Part shown: positions 8,678-17,580 of the stretch, piece after piece
Position numbering within the stretch: the stretch's first letter is position 1
How the letters are laid out: every line of letters starts with the position of its first letter
NCBI GenBank assembly: GCA_905372565.1
Contig: CAJPPK010000002.1
Coordinates: 62,001-126,000 of the forward strand
Origin: an uncultured Porphyromonas sp.
GTDB lineage: Bacteria > Bacteroidota > Bacteroidia > Bacteroidales > Porphyromonadaceae
Direction: 5' to 3'
DNA length: 64,000 nucleotides
Position numbers and translations under genes: made by a program
The notes under the pieces: generated by a model
Seen by the model: only the letters and a program-made list of their open reading frames with translations
The model's database searches: none
Told to the model about the DNA's origin: nothing

Positions 8678-9868
8678 ATGTTCAAGAATATGAAAACCTA
8701 CCTTGCCGATGAGCTTAAGGCTATCGAGGAGGCAGGTCTCTACAAGAAAGAGCGGATCATCGTCACCCCACAGACTGCTGATATCAAGATCAGCTCTGGG
8801 CAAGAGGTCGTGAACTTCTGTGCTAATAACTACCTAGGGCTATCGGATCACCCACGTTTGGTCGCAGCGGCAAAGTCGGCTATGGATACCCATGGCTTCG
8901 GCATGAGCTCTGTTCGCTTCATCTGTGGTACGCAAGACCTACACAAGGAGCTAGAGCAAGCTATCTCCCGCTACTTCCATACGGAGGATACGATACTTTA
9001 TGCTGCCTGCTTCGACGCTAATGGCGGTGTCTTTGAGCCTCTCTTTGGCCCAGAGGATGCGATCATTAGTGATGCGCTCAACCATGCTTCGATCATCGAT
9101 GGAGTACGCCTCTGTAAGGCACAGCGCTACCGCTATGAGAACGCCAATATGGAGGATCTCGAGCGAGTACTAAAGGAAGCTCAGTCAGCTCGCTTCCGCA
9201 TCATCGTCACCGATGGGGTTTTCTCCATGGATGGCAATGTCGCTCCTATGGATAAGATCTGTGATCTCGCTGAGAAGTATGATGCTCTCGTGATGGTGGA
9301 CGAATGTCACTCCGCAGGAGTCGTCGGCGCCACAGGACGAGGGGTAGCAGAGCAATTCAACTGCTATGGACGAATCGATATCCATACGGGTACGTTAGGC
9401 AAGGCCTTTGGTGGAGCTATCGGTGGGTTTACCACGGGTCCCAAGGAAGTGATCGATATGCTTAGACAGCGCTCACGCCCCTATCTCTTCAGTAACTCTA
9501 TCCCTCCCGCAGTCGTAGGGGCGGGGCTTGAAGTCTTCAAGATGCTTGAAGAAAGTAACGCCCTGCATACGAAGCTGATGCAGAATGTCGAGTATTTCCG
9601 AGACAAGATGTTGGCTGCCGGCTTTGATATTAAGCCTACTCAGTCTGCTATCTGTGCCGTGATGCTCTACGATGCCAAGCTGTCTCAAGAGTATGCTGCT
9701 CGTCTGCTCGAAGAAGGGATCTACGTCACGGGCTTCTACTATCCTGTCGTACCTAAGGGACAGGCACGTATCCGTGTCCAACTCTCTGCTGCTCATGAAC
9801 GTCACCACTTAGATAAGGCCATCGCTGCCTTTATCAAGGTCGGTAAAGAGCTGGGTGCACTGAAGTAA
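8678..9868 (+). CDS. kbl: Glycine C-acetyltransferase (2-amino-3-ketobutyrate CoA ligase)
   Basis: PLP enzyme that cleaves 2-amino-3-ketobutyrate with CoA to glycine and acetyl-CoA. The 396 residues match E. coli Kbl closely in layout. NFCANNYLGLSDHP forms the N-terminal substrate loop, DALNHASIIDGVRL the cofactor-stacking histidine region, VDECHSAGVVG the Asp/His that bind the pyridine ring, and HTGTLGKAFGGAIGG the Schiff-base lysine. It follows tdh by 54 bases, and the pair makes a complete threonine-to-glycine plus acetyl-CoA route. A strong terminator follows. Confidence 0.95.
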   Translation: MFKNMKTYLADELKAIEEAGLYKKERIIVTPQTADIKISSGQEVVNFCANNYLGLSDHPRLVAAAKSAMDTHGFGMSSVRFICGTQDLHKELEQAISRYFHTEDTILYAACFDANGGVFEPLFGPEDAIISDALNHASIIDGVRLCKAQRYRYENANMEDLERVLKEAQSARFRIIVTDGVFSMDGNVAPMDKICDLAEKYDALVMVDECHSAGVVGATGRGVAEQFNCYGRIDIHTGTLGKAFGGAIGGFTTGPKEVIDMLRQRSRPYLFSNSIPPAVVGAGLEVFKMLEESNALHTKLMQNVEYFRDKMLAAGFDIKPTQSAICAVMLYDAKLSQEYAARLLEEGIYVTGFYYPVVPKGQARIRVQLSAAHERHHLDKAIAAFIKVGKELGALK

Positions 9869-9896
9869 TAGGAGGTGCCATAAGCTCATCAAGCGC

Positions 9897-9932
9897 ATGA
9901 AGCCACGGAGGGGATTCTCTCCGTGGCTTCAT
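9897..9932 (+). terminator. Intrinsic terminator after kbl
   Basis: Perfect 14-bp stem ATGAAGCCACGGAG / CTCCGTGGCTTCAT with an 8-base loop, followed by TTTCT. Confidence 0.88.
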
Positions 9933-10002
9933 TTCTATGCTCCTCTAGGCAAGCCCTTTCAGACAGGTTAGCTCTATGCTCAGTAGGGCTAGCACTGAGG
10001 GA

Positions 10003-10090
10003 AGGTGTACCTCTCGTCTCATAAAGGTTATGCTTTGCTGGAGTAAAGGTCTGTCTTTGTCTAGCTAACGATAAGCCTTTGCTAGGGGAG
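10003..10090. repeat. Intergenic 22-bp tandem array 3 (four units)
   Basis: Units start at 10003, 10025, 10047 and 10069, exactly 22 bases apart, beginning AGGTGTACC, AGGTTATGC, AGGTCTGTC and a diverged CGATAAGCC. Part of units 1-2 (about 10016-10039) is identical over 24 bases to array 4 at 17091-17114. It occupies the 382-base gap between kbl and the porin gene. Confidence 0.75.
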
Positions 10091-10195
10091 GGGAGCAAGG
10101 GCTTAATTCAGGTGGTTAGACTTGGAGTAAAATGGGTTTACTAGCTACTCGGAGAGAGCTATCCCTGGAAACTCAGGGGGACGAGGTGTTTTTCC

Positions 10196-10203
10196 TATCT
10201 TTG
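10196..10203 (+). promoter_or_regulatory. Candidate -7 element for porin gene
   Basis: TATCTTTG matches TAnnTTTG and is followed by an AT-rich leader of about 45 bases before the ATG at 10251. No convincing -33 TTTG. Confidence 0.5.
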
Positions 10204-10250
10204 TAAATATAAATATACACTAGCATTATTATCTCCCGTCATCAAGTCCT

Positions 10251-11561
10251 ATGGTACTACCTATCCACCTTACTCGATCTAAACGCTCACTCACCCTTCT
10301 CGGTGCTGTAGCTTTAGGAATGTTAAGTGCACTGCAGGTGTCTGCTCAGACAGGGCTGGCTATTCGCACAGGTCAACCTGATGGGTTGACTTTCGGCATC
10401 GATGGTCGTTTGACTCTGGAGGCTGCAGCCTATGCGCCTTTACATAAGGAGGATTTTAACTACAAGCCTACAGGTCTGTCTACGCCAGAGCCCTTCCGGA
10501 TGTCGGCAGGGACGGATATTACGCAGGCTCGCCTAGGCTTTGTCTCGGGCTATAAGAATTGGAAAGGGCGAATAGACGTCAACTTTGCTGGTCAGCGAGT
10601 TGCCTTTACGGATGCTTTCATCTGTTACGATTTCAGTGAGAAGACAAATCTTAGTCTCGGCTACAGGCTGGATCCTTTCAGTATAGGTATCAGTACCGCT
10701 ACTCGACACACTTCCCTAAATTCGCCTATAGCCTTGGATTTCCTAGGTCGACCTGAGCGTCACTGGGGGATCACAGCTACCCATTCAGAGAAGAACTATT
10801 GGTTCTCGGGAGGAATCTATGCCGGTGGGATCCCTCGACAGTCGCCCCAACCGAATCATCAGGGCGAAGGTTATGGCCTCTCTCTTCGAGCTGTCTATCG
10901 TCCGATCAATACCGAGGAGCGAACGCTGCACCTCGGAGCTTCTCTGACGACACGCGCTCCCGAGCAGGTACATACGGAGACAGGCTTAGTAGCAGTGGGG
11001 GGACATCCTGGATCGACGATAGATGGACGTCGCTTCGTCAGTGGTGTGATCAATGGAGTGTATCGCTACGATCTCTTGGGGGGAGAAGTCGCTTACCGAG
11101 ATGATAGGTTCTTTACCCAGGGAGAGTTTCTCGTAGCTAACTACAACGTTGACTCCAAGAAGGCTCTGGGTGGGGGGAGTTCTTTCCCTTCCTATAAGGG
11201 CACAGAGACATTCCTTGGCGGGTACCTGACTGGGAGCGTAATGCTTCAAGGTAAGCAGCGTGTCTATCAGTCAGGATCGGCCACCTTTAAGAATGTGAAT
11301 CCTGAGATCGCTTCGGGTGGAAACTTAGAGCTGATGGCTCGCTTTGGTTACCTTAATGCTCAAGATGCAGGGAGTGCTCTCGAGGCATTGACAGCTGTGA
11401 ATTGGTATCCCAACCAGCTGATGATGCTTGGACTAAGCTACACTTACACGGGGATGGATAGTAAGGCTAATGCTGGAGGTGCACTGATCGCTGTTGGACC
11501 TCATGCCCTTGATGGGCTGAAGCTAAATACGCTTCAGCTTCGTGCCCAGTTTGTCTTCTAA
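10251..11561 (+). CDS. Outer-membrane porin, phosphate-selective porin O/P-like
   Basis: Secreted beta-barrel of 436 residues. It has a Sec signal peptide (basic start, hydrophobic core LTLLGAVALGMLSA, cleavage after VSAQ near residue 33) and ends in an aromatic residue (LRAQFVF), as outer-membrane barrels do. The body alternates short amphipathic strands (FGIDGRLTLEAAAY, ITQARLGFVSGYKNWKGRIDVNF) and resembles the OprO/OprP superfamily. Whether it is phosphate-selective cannot be told. The downstream lipoprotein gene begins 28 bases after its stop and may be a partner. Confidence 0.78.
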   Translation: MVLPIHLTRSKRSLTLLGAVALGMLSALQVSAQTGLAIRTGQPDGLTFGIDGRLTLEAAAYAPLHKEDFNYKPTGLSTPEPFRMSAGTDITQARLGFVSGYKNWKGRIDVNFAGQRVAFTDAFICYDFSEKTNLSLGYRLDPFSIGISTATRHTSLNSPIALDFLGRPERHWGITATHSEKNYWFSGGIYAGGIPRQSPQPNHQGEGYGLSLRAVYRPINTEERTLHLGASLTTRAPEQVHTETGLVAVGGHPGSTIDGRRFVSGVINGVYRYDLLGGEVAYRDDRFFTQGEFLVANYNVDSKKALGGGSSFPSYKGTETFLGGYLTGSVMLQGKQRVYQSGSATFKNVNPEIASGGNLELMARFGYLNAQDAGSALEALTAVNWYPNQLMMLGLSYTYTGMDSKANAGGALIAVGPHALDGLKLNTLQLRAQFVF

Positions 11562-11589
11562 TACCGTCACTCTTTCTTTTATCGACTCT

Positions 11590-12852
11590 ATGACGTTACG
11601 AAGTCAGTTCTCACTACTGCTCCTCCTCGCAGGTTGCCTTACAGCTGGAGCAGTACATCTAGTGAAACCCAAGACTCTTGCGGTCTCGGTGGAATCCCTA
11701 CTGCATGAGGCTGAGCAAGCCTATCGCTCCTATCGCTTTGAGGTGGCCGCTTCGACGCTAGCGAAGTATCAAGCTGCGATGCAACGCCGTCGTGAGCCTC
11801 TTCCCGAGCGAGCCCAAGTGTTGATTAGCCAGCTTGCTCGTGCTGAACGGATGTACTCTCGAGCGGAACTACTTCATGTCGTAGATAGTGCGATCGTAGA
11901 TAAACGATCGTTTTTCACTGCGCTTCCTCAAGGGGGAGGTAAGATCCTCGCTGAGGAGCACTACCTTTCAGGGGATAGTCTGATGAAGGCTACTTCCTAC
12001 CAAGATGCCTTGAAGAAGAACTATCTGCGTGCCTCGCAGACTGGGCTACAGTGGCTCTCTTCACTGGGAGATGCAGGGTTGGGGAGCTGGGAGCTACGCC
12101 CAATGAATCTCTCCGCTTTAGGGGAGGATCGATCAGTGACCTCTCCTTTTCTCTTGGAGGATGGGACGACGCTCCTCTTTGGTCGTCTCTCTGACCAAGG
12201 TCTCGGGGGCTATGATCTCTATATGACCCGCCTAACCGAGCTGGGGAATAGCTTCTTCGAGCCAACACTCTTAGGAATGCCTTACAATTCACCTAGCAAT
12301 GATTATCTCCTGGCTTATCATGAGAGCGAAGGGTGGGGAGTTTTAGTCAGTGATCGCTTTGCTCCTACAGACTCCGTGCATATCTATCGCTTCACAGGAC
12401 GTCCAGCTTTCCTCGCTACAAAAGTAGAGGAAGAGGGCGAGGCTATGGAGCTAACTGAAGACGAACGTTTTCGTCGTGCCTCCCTACAGGGTGTCCTCTA
12501 CGCAGATAGCACCCAAGCTCATGGAGCAACAAATAGAGTGACTGATGTCCAAAAGGCTAAGAAAGGGGAATTCTACTTCCTCCTTCAGGGCAACCGAGTC
12601 TATCGTCATTGGGCTGACTTTATGACCACAGAAGGGATGAAGGCTTTTCGTAGAGCAGAAGAACTACGTGCGTCGCTTGAGGGACAAGAGGAACAACTTC
12701 AGTCCTTACGCCAGCGTTGGTCTACGATTACATCAAGCGATAGAGAGTCACTCCGTGCAGAGATCCTGCTGTTGGAGACGACTGTACAGCGCCTTCGACG
12801 AGATCTTCAGCAAGCTCTCCACTCAGCACGCTATTACGAAGGCGTACGCTAA
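11590..12852 (+). CDS. Uncharacterised lipoprotein with PD40-like beta-propeller segment
   Basis: I do not recognise a named family over the full length. From the ATG at 11590 the protein has 420 residues. It starts with a lipoprotein-type signal (LLLLAGC lipobox, Cys at about 17). A helical, repeat-like region follows (about 35-160, with AEQAYRSYRFEVAASTLAKY resembling a TPR helix pair). Two blade-like blocks come next (FLLEDGTTLLFGRLSDQGLGGYDLYM, then NDYLLAYHESEGWGVLVSD) similar to the PD40 repeats common in Bacteroidetes envelope proteins. The C-terminus is a coiled coil (about 345-410, ELRASLEGQEEQLQSLRQR). An upstream ATG at 11542 would overlap the porin and disrupt the signal peptide. 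Probably attached to the outer membrane. Confidence 0.6.
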   Translation: MTLRSQFSLLLLLAGCLTAGAVHLVKPKTLAVSVESLLHEAEQAYRSYRFEVAASTLAKYQAAMQRRREPLPERAQVLISQLARAERMYSRAELLHVVDSAIVDKRSFFTALPQGGGKILAEEHYLSGDSLMKATSYQDALKKNYLRASQTGLQWLSSLGDAGLGSWELRPMNLSALGEDRSVTSPFLLEDGTTLLFGRLSDQGLGGYDLYMTRLTELGNSFFEPTLLGMPYNSPSNDYLLAYHESEGWGVLVSDRFAPTDSVHIYRFTGRPAFLATKVEEEGEAMELTEDERFRRASLQGVLYADSTQAHGATNRVTDVQKAKKGEFYFLLQGNRVYRHWADFMTTEGMKAFRRAEELRASLEGQEEQLQSLRQRWSTITSSDRESLRAEILLLETTVQRLRRDLQQALHSARYYEGVR

Positions 12853-12871
12853 ACATTAAACTCCTATATCT

Positions 12872-14182
12872 TTGGAAGTCCTTAGTCAGATTATCTATGC
12901 GACGATCCCTGCCTCTGCCTGGATCGCCCTCCTACTTTCAGCCTTTCTCCTGATTATCTCGGGCTATATGTCCTCTTCAGAGGTCGCTTTCTTCTCCTTA
13001 TCTCCATCGGATATTGAGTCGATCAAGGAGGAAGAGCACCCTGCAGATGCCACACTCTTAGAGCTACTCAAAGACTCGGAGCGTCTGCTGGCTACGATAC
13101 TTATCGGTAACAATCTGGTTAATGTCGCTATCGTCATCCTGACGGGATACGCTTTCGGACGGATCTTTGACTTCTCAGCAAGTCCTATATTAGGCTTCAT
13201 TATCCAGACGGTGATCTTGACGTTGCTGTTACTGCTCTTTGGTGAGATCATCCCGAAAGTTTATGCTCAGGCACATCCATTAGCATTCAGTCGCTTCTCT
13301 TCGGGGAAGATGCGCCTACTGACACGACTCTTTTATCCTTTGTCTTCCTTTCTGCTCAGTTCGACGAGTATCTTGACTAGGCGTATGCAACCGAAGCGGT
13401 ATGGTCTCTCTGTCGATGACCTTTCTCAGGCGGTAGATTTGCTTGAGGGGCATGAGCCAGAGCAAAAGGAGCTCTTCGAGGATATCATTAGTTTCCATAA
13501 CAAGACAGCTTCTGAGATCATGGTGCCTCGTGTCGATATGGTAGACATCGATGTCGCATGGGACTTCCATCGAATGCTTCAGTTCGCATTGGAGTCAGGC
13601 TATTCCCGTATTCCCGTCTATGAAGACTCAGAAGATAATATTCGAGGGATCCTTTATCTAAAGGATCTTATCCCTCATAAGGATAAGCCTGCAGACTTTG
13701 ACTGGACGATGCTGATTCGTGAAGCGCTCTTCATTCCAGAGAATAAGCCCTTAGATGACCTGCTGGAAGAGTTCCGTAGCACGAAGCGCCATATAGCGGT
13801 GGTGGTCGATGAGTATGGGGGAACTAGTGGAATCGTCACGATGGAGGATCTCCTCGAGGAGATCGTCGGTGAGATCACCGATGAGTATGATGAGGAAGAA
13901 CTCCCCTACAAGCGACTCGTAGATGGTAGCTATCTCTTTGAGGGGGGGACTCCTCTGACGGACGTCTTACGAGCCTTAGAGCTTGAACCTGGTATCTTTG
14001 GCAAGGCTGAAGACGAAGTCGATACCTTGGGTGGACTAGTCCTTGAGCTTAAGCGGGACTTACCTCGCAAGGGGGATCTCGTGACCACGGGAGGCTGGAG
14101 CTTCAAGGTCACAGCATTAGAGAAGTTCCGTATTACTGAGGTGCAGGTGATCCCTCCACCTCAGGAGATCCCGGTTCACTGA
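12872..14182 (+). CDS. gldE: GldE-like CNNM/CBS-domain membrane protein
   Basis: 436 residues. An N-terminal DUF21/CNNM membrane domain has about four segments between 15 and 150 ([42 protein letters not shown]). Two CBS domains (about 205-330) carry the hallmark [10 protein letters not shown] and [26 protein letters not shown], and a CorC-type C-terminal domain follows. Family members move or sense divalent cations; the Bacteroidetes copy is named GldE for its link to gliding and type IX secretion, but that role is inferred here. The start codon would be TTG at 12872, and it lies inside a TATCTTTG (12867-12874) that looks like a -7 element, so the true start may be different. It lies 2 bases before the PPTase gene. 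Confidence 0.82.
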   Translation: MEVLSQIIYATIPASAWIALLLSAFLLIISGYMSSSEVAFFSLSPSDIESIKEEEHPADATLLELLKDSERLLATILIGNNLVNVAIVILTGYAFGRIFDFSASPILGFIIQTVILTLLLLLFGEIIPKVYAQAHPLAFSRFSSGKMRLLTRLFYPLSSFLLSSTSILTRRMQPKRYGLSVDDLSQAVDLLEGHEPEQKELFEDIISFHNKTASEIMVPRVDMVDIDVAWDFHRMLQFALESGYSRIPVYEDSEDNIRGILYLKDLIPHKDKPADFDWTMLIREALFIPENKPLDDLLEEFRSTKRHIAVVVDEYGGTSGIVTMEDLLEEIVGEITDEYDEEELPYKRLVDGSYLFEGGTPLTDVLRALELEPGIFGKAEDEVDTLGGLVLELKRDLPRKGDLVTTGGWSFKVTALEKFRITEVQVIPPPQEIPVH

Positions 14183-14183
14183 T

Positions 14184-14771
14184 ATGACGATCGAGCTCTT
14201 CTCTCCTAGCCCCAATCAATCCTTAGGCCTAGCATTCTTCGACCCAGTCGTTGGGGTGAAGCGTTGTGTAGCGGAGCAAAGAGCTATCGATCATCTCCTC
14301 TGTCGTCTTCTCCAGGTGGAGACCCCACCTCGCCGTGAGCATTATCTAGACGGGGCACCCTACCTCCCAGCTTATCCTGAACTATCCATTAGTATAAGCC
14401 ACTGCATAGGCTGTGTCGCTGTGTTAATAACACCCAAGGAGCAAGCTCCAGGGGTAGATGTCGAGCAGTATCGGGAGCAACTATGCCGAGTGGAATCCCG
14501 CTATATCAGCACAGAAGAGTGGCAGCGCCTTCTGCCTCATAGTACTTATACGGGGGAAGAGCTTCGTACGCTTCTTTGGACAGCCAAGGAAGCAAGTTAT
14601 AAGATTGCTCATCCAGCGAGTGGCTCTTTGCTAAGCTATCAGGTTGAGGACATAGACACCTCTGCTCAAAAGCTACATCTTGTGAGCCAGGAGCAAGGTC
14701 GCTCCTTGACCTTAAGCTATCTTTTCCGTCCCCCTTATACGATTAGCTTCGGCTCCCAGAGCAGGGGCTAA
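14184..14771 (+). CDS. 4'-phosphopantetheinyl transferase superfamily protein
   Basis: Transfers phosphopantetheine from CoA to carrier proteins. The 195 residues carry both signature motifs of the family: GVDVE at 90-94 (metal-binding Asp92 and Glu94) and WTAKEASYK at 132-140 with the catalytic Lys135/Glu136 and Lys140. The preceding ISISHCIGCVAVLI is the usual strand before the metal site. It lies 2 bases after gldE, so the two genes are co-transcribed. The target carrier protein cannot be told. It is not clearly AcpS, being longer and of the Sfp/AcpT type. Confidence 0.85.
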   Translation: MTIELFSPSPNQSLGLAFFDPVVGVKRCVAEQRAIDHLLCRLLQVETPPRREHYLDGAPYLPAYPELSISISHCIGCVAVLITPKEQAPGVDVEQYREQLCRVESRYISTEEWQRLLPHSTYTGEELRTLLWTAKEASYKIAHPASGSLLSYQVEDIDTSAQKLHLVSQEQGRSLTLSYLFRPPYTISFGSQSRG

Positions 14772-14809
14772 TGTTGTTTTTGTCTCATTGCTAACTCTAA
14801 CGATAAACT

Positions 14810-16966
14810 ATGAACCTACGTAAATCCTTACTGGGAGCTTGTCTCTTCCTTGGGGTATGTGCTACGGTACGTGCTGATGAGGGGATGTGGCTCCTAGAGC
14901 AATTGTCCAAGAAGTACCCAGAGCTCGTCCGAAGAGGTCTGGCTATGAAGGAGTATGACCTGTACAATCCTAATGGATCCTCCCTCAAAGATGCTGTAGT
15001 CAGCTTCGATGGAGGCTGTACAGGCGAGATTATTTCGTCGCAAGGGCTGGTGTTGACGAACCATCACTGTGGCTTTGATGCGATTCAGAAGCTCAGTAGT
15101 GTCGAGCACAACTACCTTGAGGATGGCTACTGGGCACAATCTTTCGCTGAAGAGCTACCTGCTAAGGGCGTCGTGGTGACCTTCATTGACAAGATCGAGG
15201 ACGTTACGCCCTTCGTCCTCGCAGAGCTCAAGAAGCTGAAGAAGCCTACAGGGATGGAGTACCTCTCTCCATCCTTCCTCAAGGGGCTTACTCGGAAGAT
15301 GAGTACGAAGCTCTCTCCAGGCACGGTGCTAGAGATTAAACCCTTCTACAACGGGAACAAATATCTTCTTTTCACTAAGAAGGTCTACTCAGACATCCGC
15401 TTTGTGGGGGCTCCACCTAGCTCTATTGGTCGATTTGGTGCTGATACGGATAACTGGAAGTACCCTCGCCACACAGGCGACTTCTCGATCTTCCGTATCT
15501 ATGCCGATGCCGAGGGTAATCCTGCGCCATACTCTACGAGCAATGTCCCTCTACGTCCCAAGCGTTGGTTCAATATCTCTACCGACGGAGTGGAGAAGGG
15601 TGACTTCGCCATGATCATGGGATTCCCTGGACGAACTAATCATTTCTTCCTCCCATCAGAGGTCAAGGAATGGAAGACCATTGATAATGACATCCGCATT
15701 CGTATGCGTCAGATCCGCCAAGAGGTGATGCTCCAGGATATGCTCGCTGACAAAAAGATCGGGATCATGTACGCCTCGAAGTACGCACGTAGTCAGAATG
15801 CCTACAAGCGAGCTATCGGTGCCAACTTTGGGATAGAGAAGAATCAGTTCGTAGCTACCAAGCAGGCGGAGATGAATTCGCTCCTTGATTGGGCAAAGGC
15901 TCAAGGAAAGAAGGAGTATAGCCTGTACGGTAAGGCTATTGAGCAGATCGATCGCTCCGTCTCGGCTCGTCAAGCGCTCCGTAGACAGTATTGGTATCTA
16001 GATGAAGGGCTGTGGCAAGCGGTCGAAGCTACCCATGCTCCAGGGATCGACATACCGCTGACTCGGGTCGAGGAGACCTTCCGAGCATTCAATAATGGCG
16101 ACTATTCGCCTGAGCTGGATGCTAAGATCGCCAAGGCAGAGCTCGCTGAGTACACCAAGCAAATCCCAGAGAACGAATGGCCACTAGCTATCGCCGATGG
16201 CATTCGAGAGTATGGCTCTGTGAACGCTTATGTAGATGCGCTCTACCGGAGCTCGGCCTTTACTACGGCAGAGGGCTTCGCTCGCTTCCAGTCCCTTTCG
16301 TCTAAGGAGCAGGAAGAGCTACTCCGTACGGATCTGATGGCACGCCTAGCGACCTCGGTACGTACGAAGAAGAAGGAGCTACAGCAAGCTCTCCATGAAT
16401 TTGACCAGCCTGTCGATGATGGACGTCGTACCTATGTCGCAGGAGTCCTAGCTCAGCATGGCGAGGAGGCCCTATGGCCTGATGCCAATAGTACGATCCG
16501 CTTCACCTTTGGGCAGGTCGGAGGATACTCTCCCGTAGATGGTGTCGAGTATCAAGTCCCGACGACGCTCCGAGGAGTGCTAGAGAAGGAAGACTCGACC
16601 TCATGGGAATACCAAGTTTTGCCTCGCCTTAAGGAGATTTATCACAAGGAACTTTACGGCAAAGATAAGCGTTGGGCGATGCGTAAGCCTGACGGCTCCT
16701 ACCAGATGCCTGTGAACTTCCTAGCTACGACACATACTACGGGGGGGAACTCGGGTAGTCCCGTCTTCAATAAGTATGGAGATCTCATCGGGATCAACTT
16801 CGACCGTAACTGGGAAGGCGTCGGTGGTGACATCCAGTACCTGCCTAACTACCAACGAAGCATCATCTGTGACATCCGTTACGTTCTCCTGATCATCGAC
16901 GAAGTAGGACGCTGTCCTCGACTTATCAACGAACTCTCTCTGACTTCGTCACGATCTAATCGCTGA
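14810..16966 (+). CDS. dpp11: Asp/Glu-specific dipeptidyl-peptidase, S46 family (DPP11)
   Basis: Removes N-terminal dipeptides with Asp or Glu at the second position from peptides, in the periplasm. The 718 residues match the 720 of the P. gingivalis enzyme. A signal peptide (LLGACLFLGVCATVRA) precedes a chymotrypsin-like fold with His85 in VLTNHHCGFD, Asp in YPRHTGDFSIF and Ser648 in TTGGNSGSPVF. The substrate-pocket residue 18 positions after the serine is Arg (GINFDRNWEG, Arg666); Arg here marks DPP11, while DPP7 has Gly. The large helical insert between Asp and Ser is complete. Feeds acidic dipeptides to amino-acid fermentation. Confidence 0.92.
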   Translation: MNLRKSLLGACLFLGVCATVRADEGMWLLEQLSKKYPELVRRGLAMKEYDLYNPNGSSLKDAVVSFDGGCTGEIISSQGLVLTNHHCGFDAIQKLSSVEHNYLEDGYWAQSFAEELPAKGVVVTFIDKIEDVTPFVLAELKKLKKPTGMEYLSPSFLKGLTRKMSTKLSPGTVLEIKPFYNGNKYLLFTKKVYSDIRFVGAPPSSIGRFGADTDNWKYPRHTGDFSIFRIYADAEGNPAPYSTSNVPLRPKRWFNISTDGVEKGDFAMIMGFPGRTNHFFLPSEVKEWKTIDNDIRIRMRQIRQEVMLQDMLADKKIGIMYASKYARSQNAYKRAIGANFGIEKNQFVATKQAEMNSLLDWAKAQGKKEYSLYGKAIEQIDRSVSARQALRRQYWYLDEGLWQAVEATHAPGIDIPLTRVEETFRAFNNGDYSPELDAKIAKAELAEYTKQIPENEWPLAIADGIREYGSVNAYVDALYRSSAFTTAEGFARFQSLSSKEQEELLRTDLMARLATSVRTKKKELQQALHEFDQPVDDGRRTYVAGVLAQHGEEALWPDANSTIRFTFGQVGGYSPVDGVEYQVPTTLRGVLEKEDSTSWEYQVLPRLKEIYHKELYGKDKRWAMRKPDGSYQMPVNFLATTHTTGGNSGSPVFNKYGDLIGINFDRNWEGVGGDIQYLPNYQRSIICDIRYVLLIIDEVGRCPRLINELSLTSSRSNR

Positions 16967-17000
16967 TCTAGCTCACCTTCTCGAAGTGAGGATACGCTTC

Positions 17001-17046
17001 AGAAGCCTCGTCTTCGTGTCTTTGAATGGCCGAAGACGGGGCTTCT
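17001..17046 (+). terminator. Intrinsic terminator after dpp11
   Basis: Stem of about 16 bp, AGAAGCCTCGTCTTCG pairing with CGAAGACGGGGCTTCT (one wobble), loop of 14 bases, followed by TCTTATC. Confidence 0.85.
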
Positions 17047-17083
17047 TCTTATCTGAGGACAGGGGTCTCCAGAGGGAAGGCAA

Positions 17084-17143
17084 AGGTTCGCTCTCATAAA
17101 GGTTATGCTTTGCTGAGGAGAAGCTATACCTCGCTATGAAGAA
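17084..17143. repeat. Intergenic 22-bp tandem array 4 (two full units and one shortened)
   Basis: A 16-base unit at 17084 is followed by full 22-base units at 17100 and 17122. The shortened unit is explained by loss of 6 bases from a unit like the first of array 3. It lies in the 666-base gap before carA. From 17144 to 17433 I see no further gene or repeat. Confidence 0.65.
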
Positions 17144-17433
17144 CCCTTGACCTTTTCTTTTTAGGCTACTACAGTATAGGCTTACGAAGGAGTTTACTTG
17201 CGGGGGAGAAGATCAATAGATCGCTCGCTGAGGGAGTAGCTGCGACTTGGAGAACATCCTACTTCGGTGGTGTTTGTCAGTATCTTGGGGCAGAGAACAG
17301 GGTGAGTAATGGGAGCCGGGCTTATCCTCTCTTTCCGAATTCTAAGAACTTTGTTAAGAAAATGATACGGATCTACACAACCAATTATTATCCTAGTCGC
17401 ATCGAGTGGACGTAGTAGTTAGGACTTTTTACC

Positions 17434-17441
17434 TATCTTTG
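17434..17441 (+). promoter_or_regulatory. Candidate -7 element for carAB leader
   Basis: TATCTTTG matches TAnnTTTG exactly and lies about 190 bases upstream of the carA start. No clear -33 TTTG, though the upstream 30 bases are AT-rich. Confidence 0.55.
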
Positions 17442-17580
17442 TGCGTAAAGCTAGGGAGCCTTGGTGCTCCATTTACTTCAACTAATCTGATGATACAGAG
17501 GTCTTCGCACCCCGCAGTGCGACACGAAATAAAAAGGAAAGCCGTATGTCAAGCTCTGCTTGGTAGACGGCTTTTCTCTT
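17442..17580 (+). promoter_or_regulatory. Structured carAB leader with terminator-like hairpin (possible attenuator)
   Basis: Three hairpins follow the promoter. The first is GGAGC/GCTCC (17455-17470), extended by GTAAA/TTTAC (17445-17449 and 17472-17476). The second is TCGCAC/GTGCGA (17505-17522). The third is a long stem with outer arms AAAGCCGT/ACGGCTTT (17538-17574) and an inner arm of about 7 bp, followed by TCTCTTT. The last looks like an intrinsic terminator placed 58 bases before the carA start. An overlapping 31-codon frame (17490-17585, five Arg codons) could be a leader peptide. The alternative is a separate small RNA gene. No known riboswitch core was recognised. Confidence 0.5.

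Noticed and set aside
14810..16966. DPP7 assignment for the S46 peptidase
   Set aside because: The residue 18 positions after the catalytic Ser is Arg, which marks DPP11, not the Gly of DPP7.
17442..17580. SRP RNA, 6S RNA or a known riboswitch in the carA leader
   Set aside because: The conserved SRP tetraloop/asymmetric-loop sequence is absent and no known aptamer core was recognised; kept only as an unclassified structured leader.
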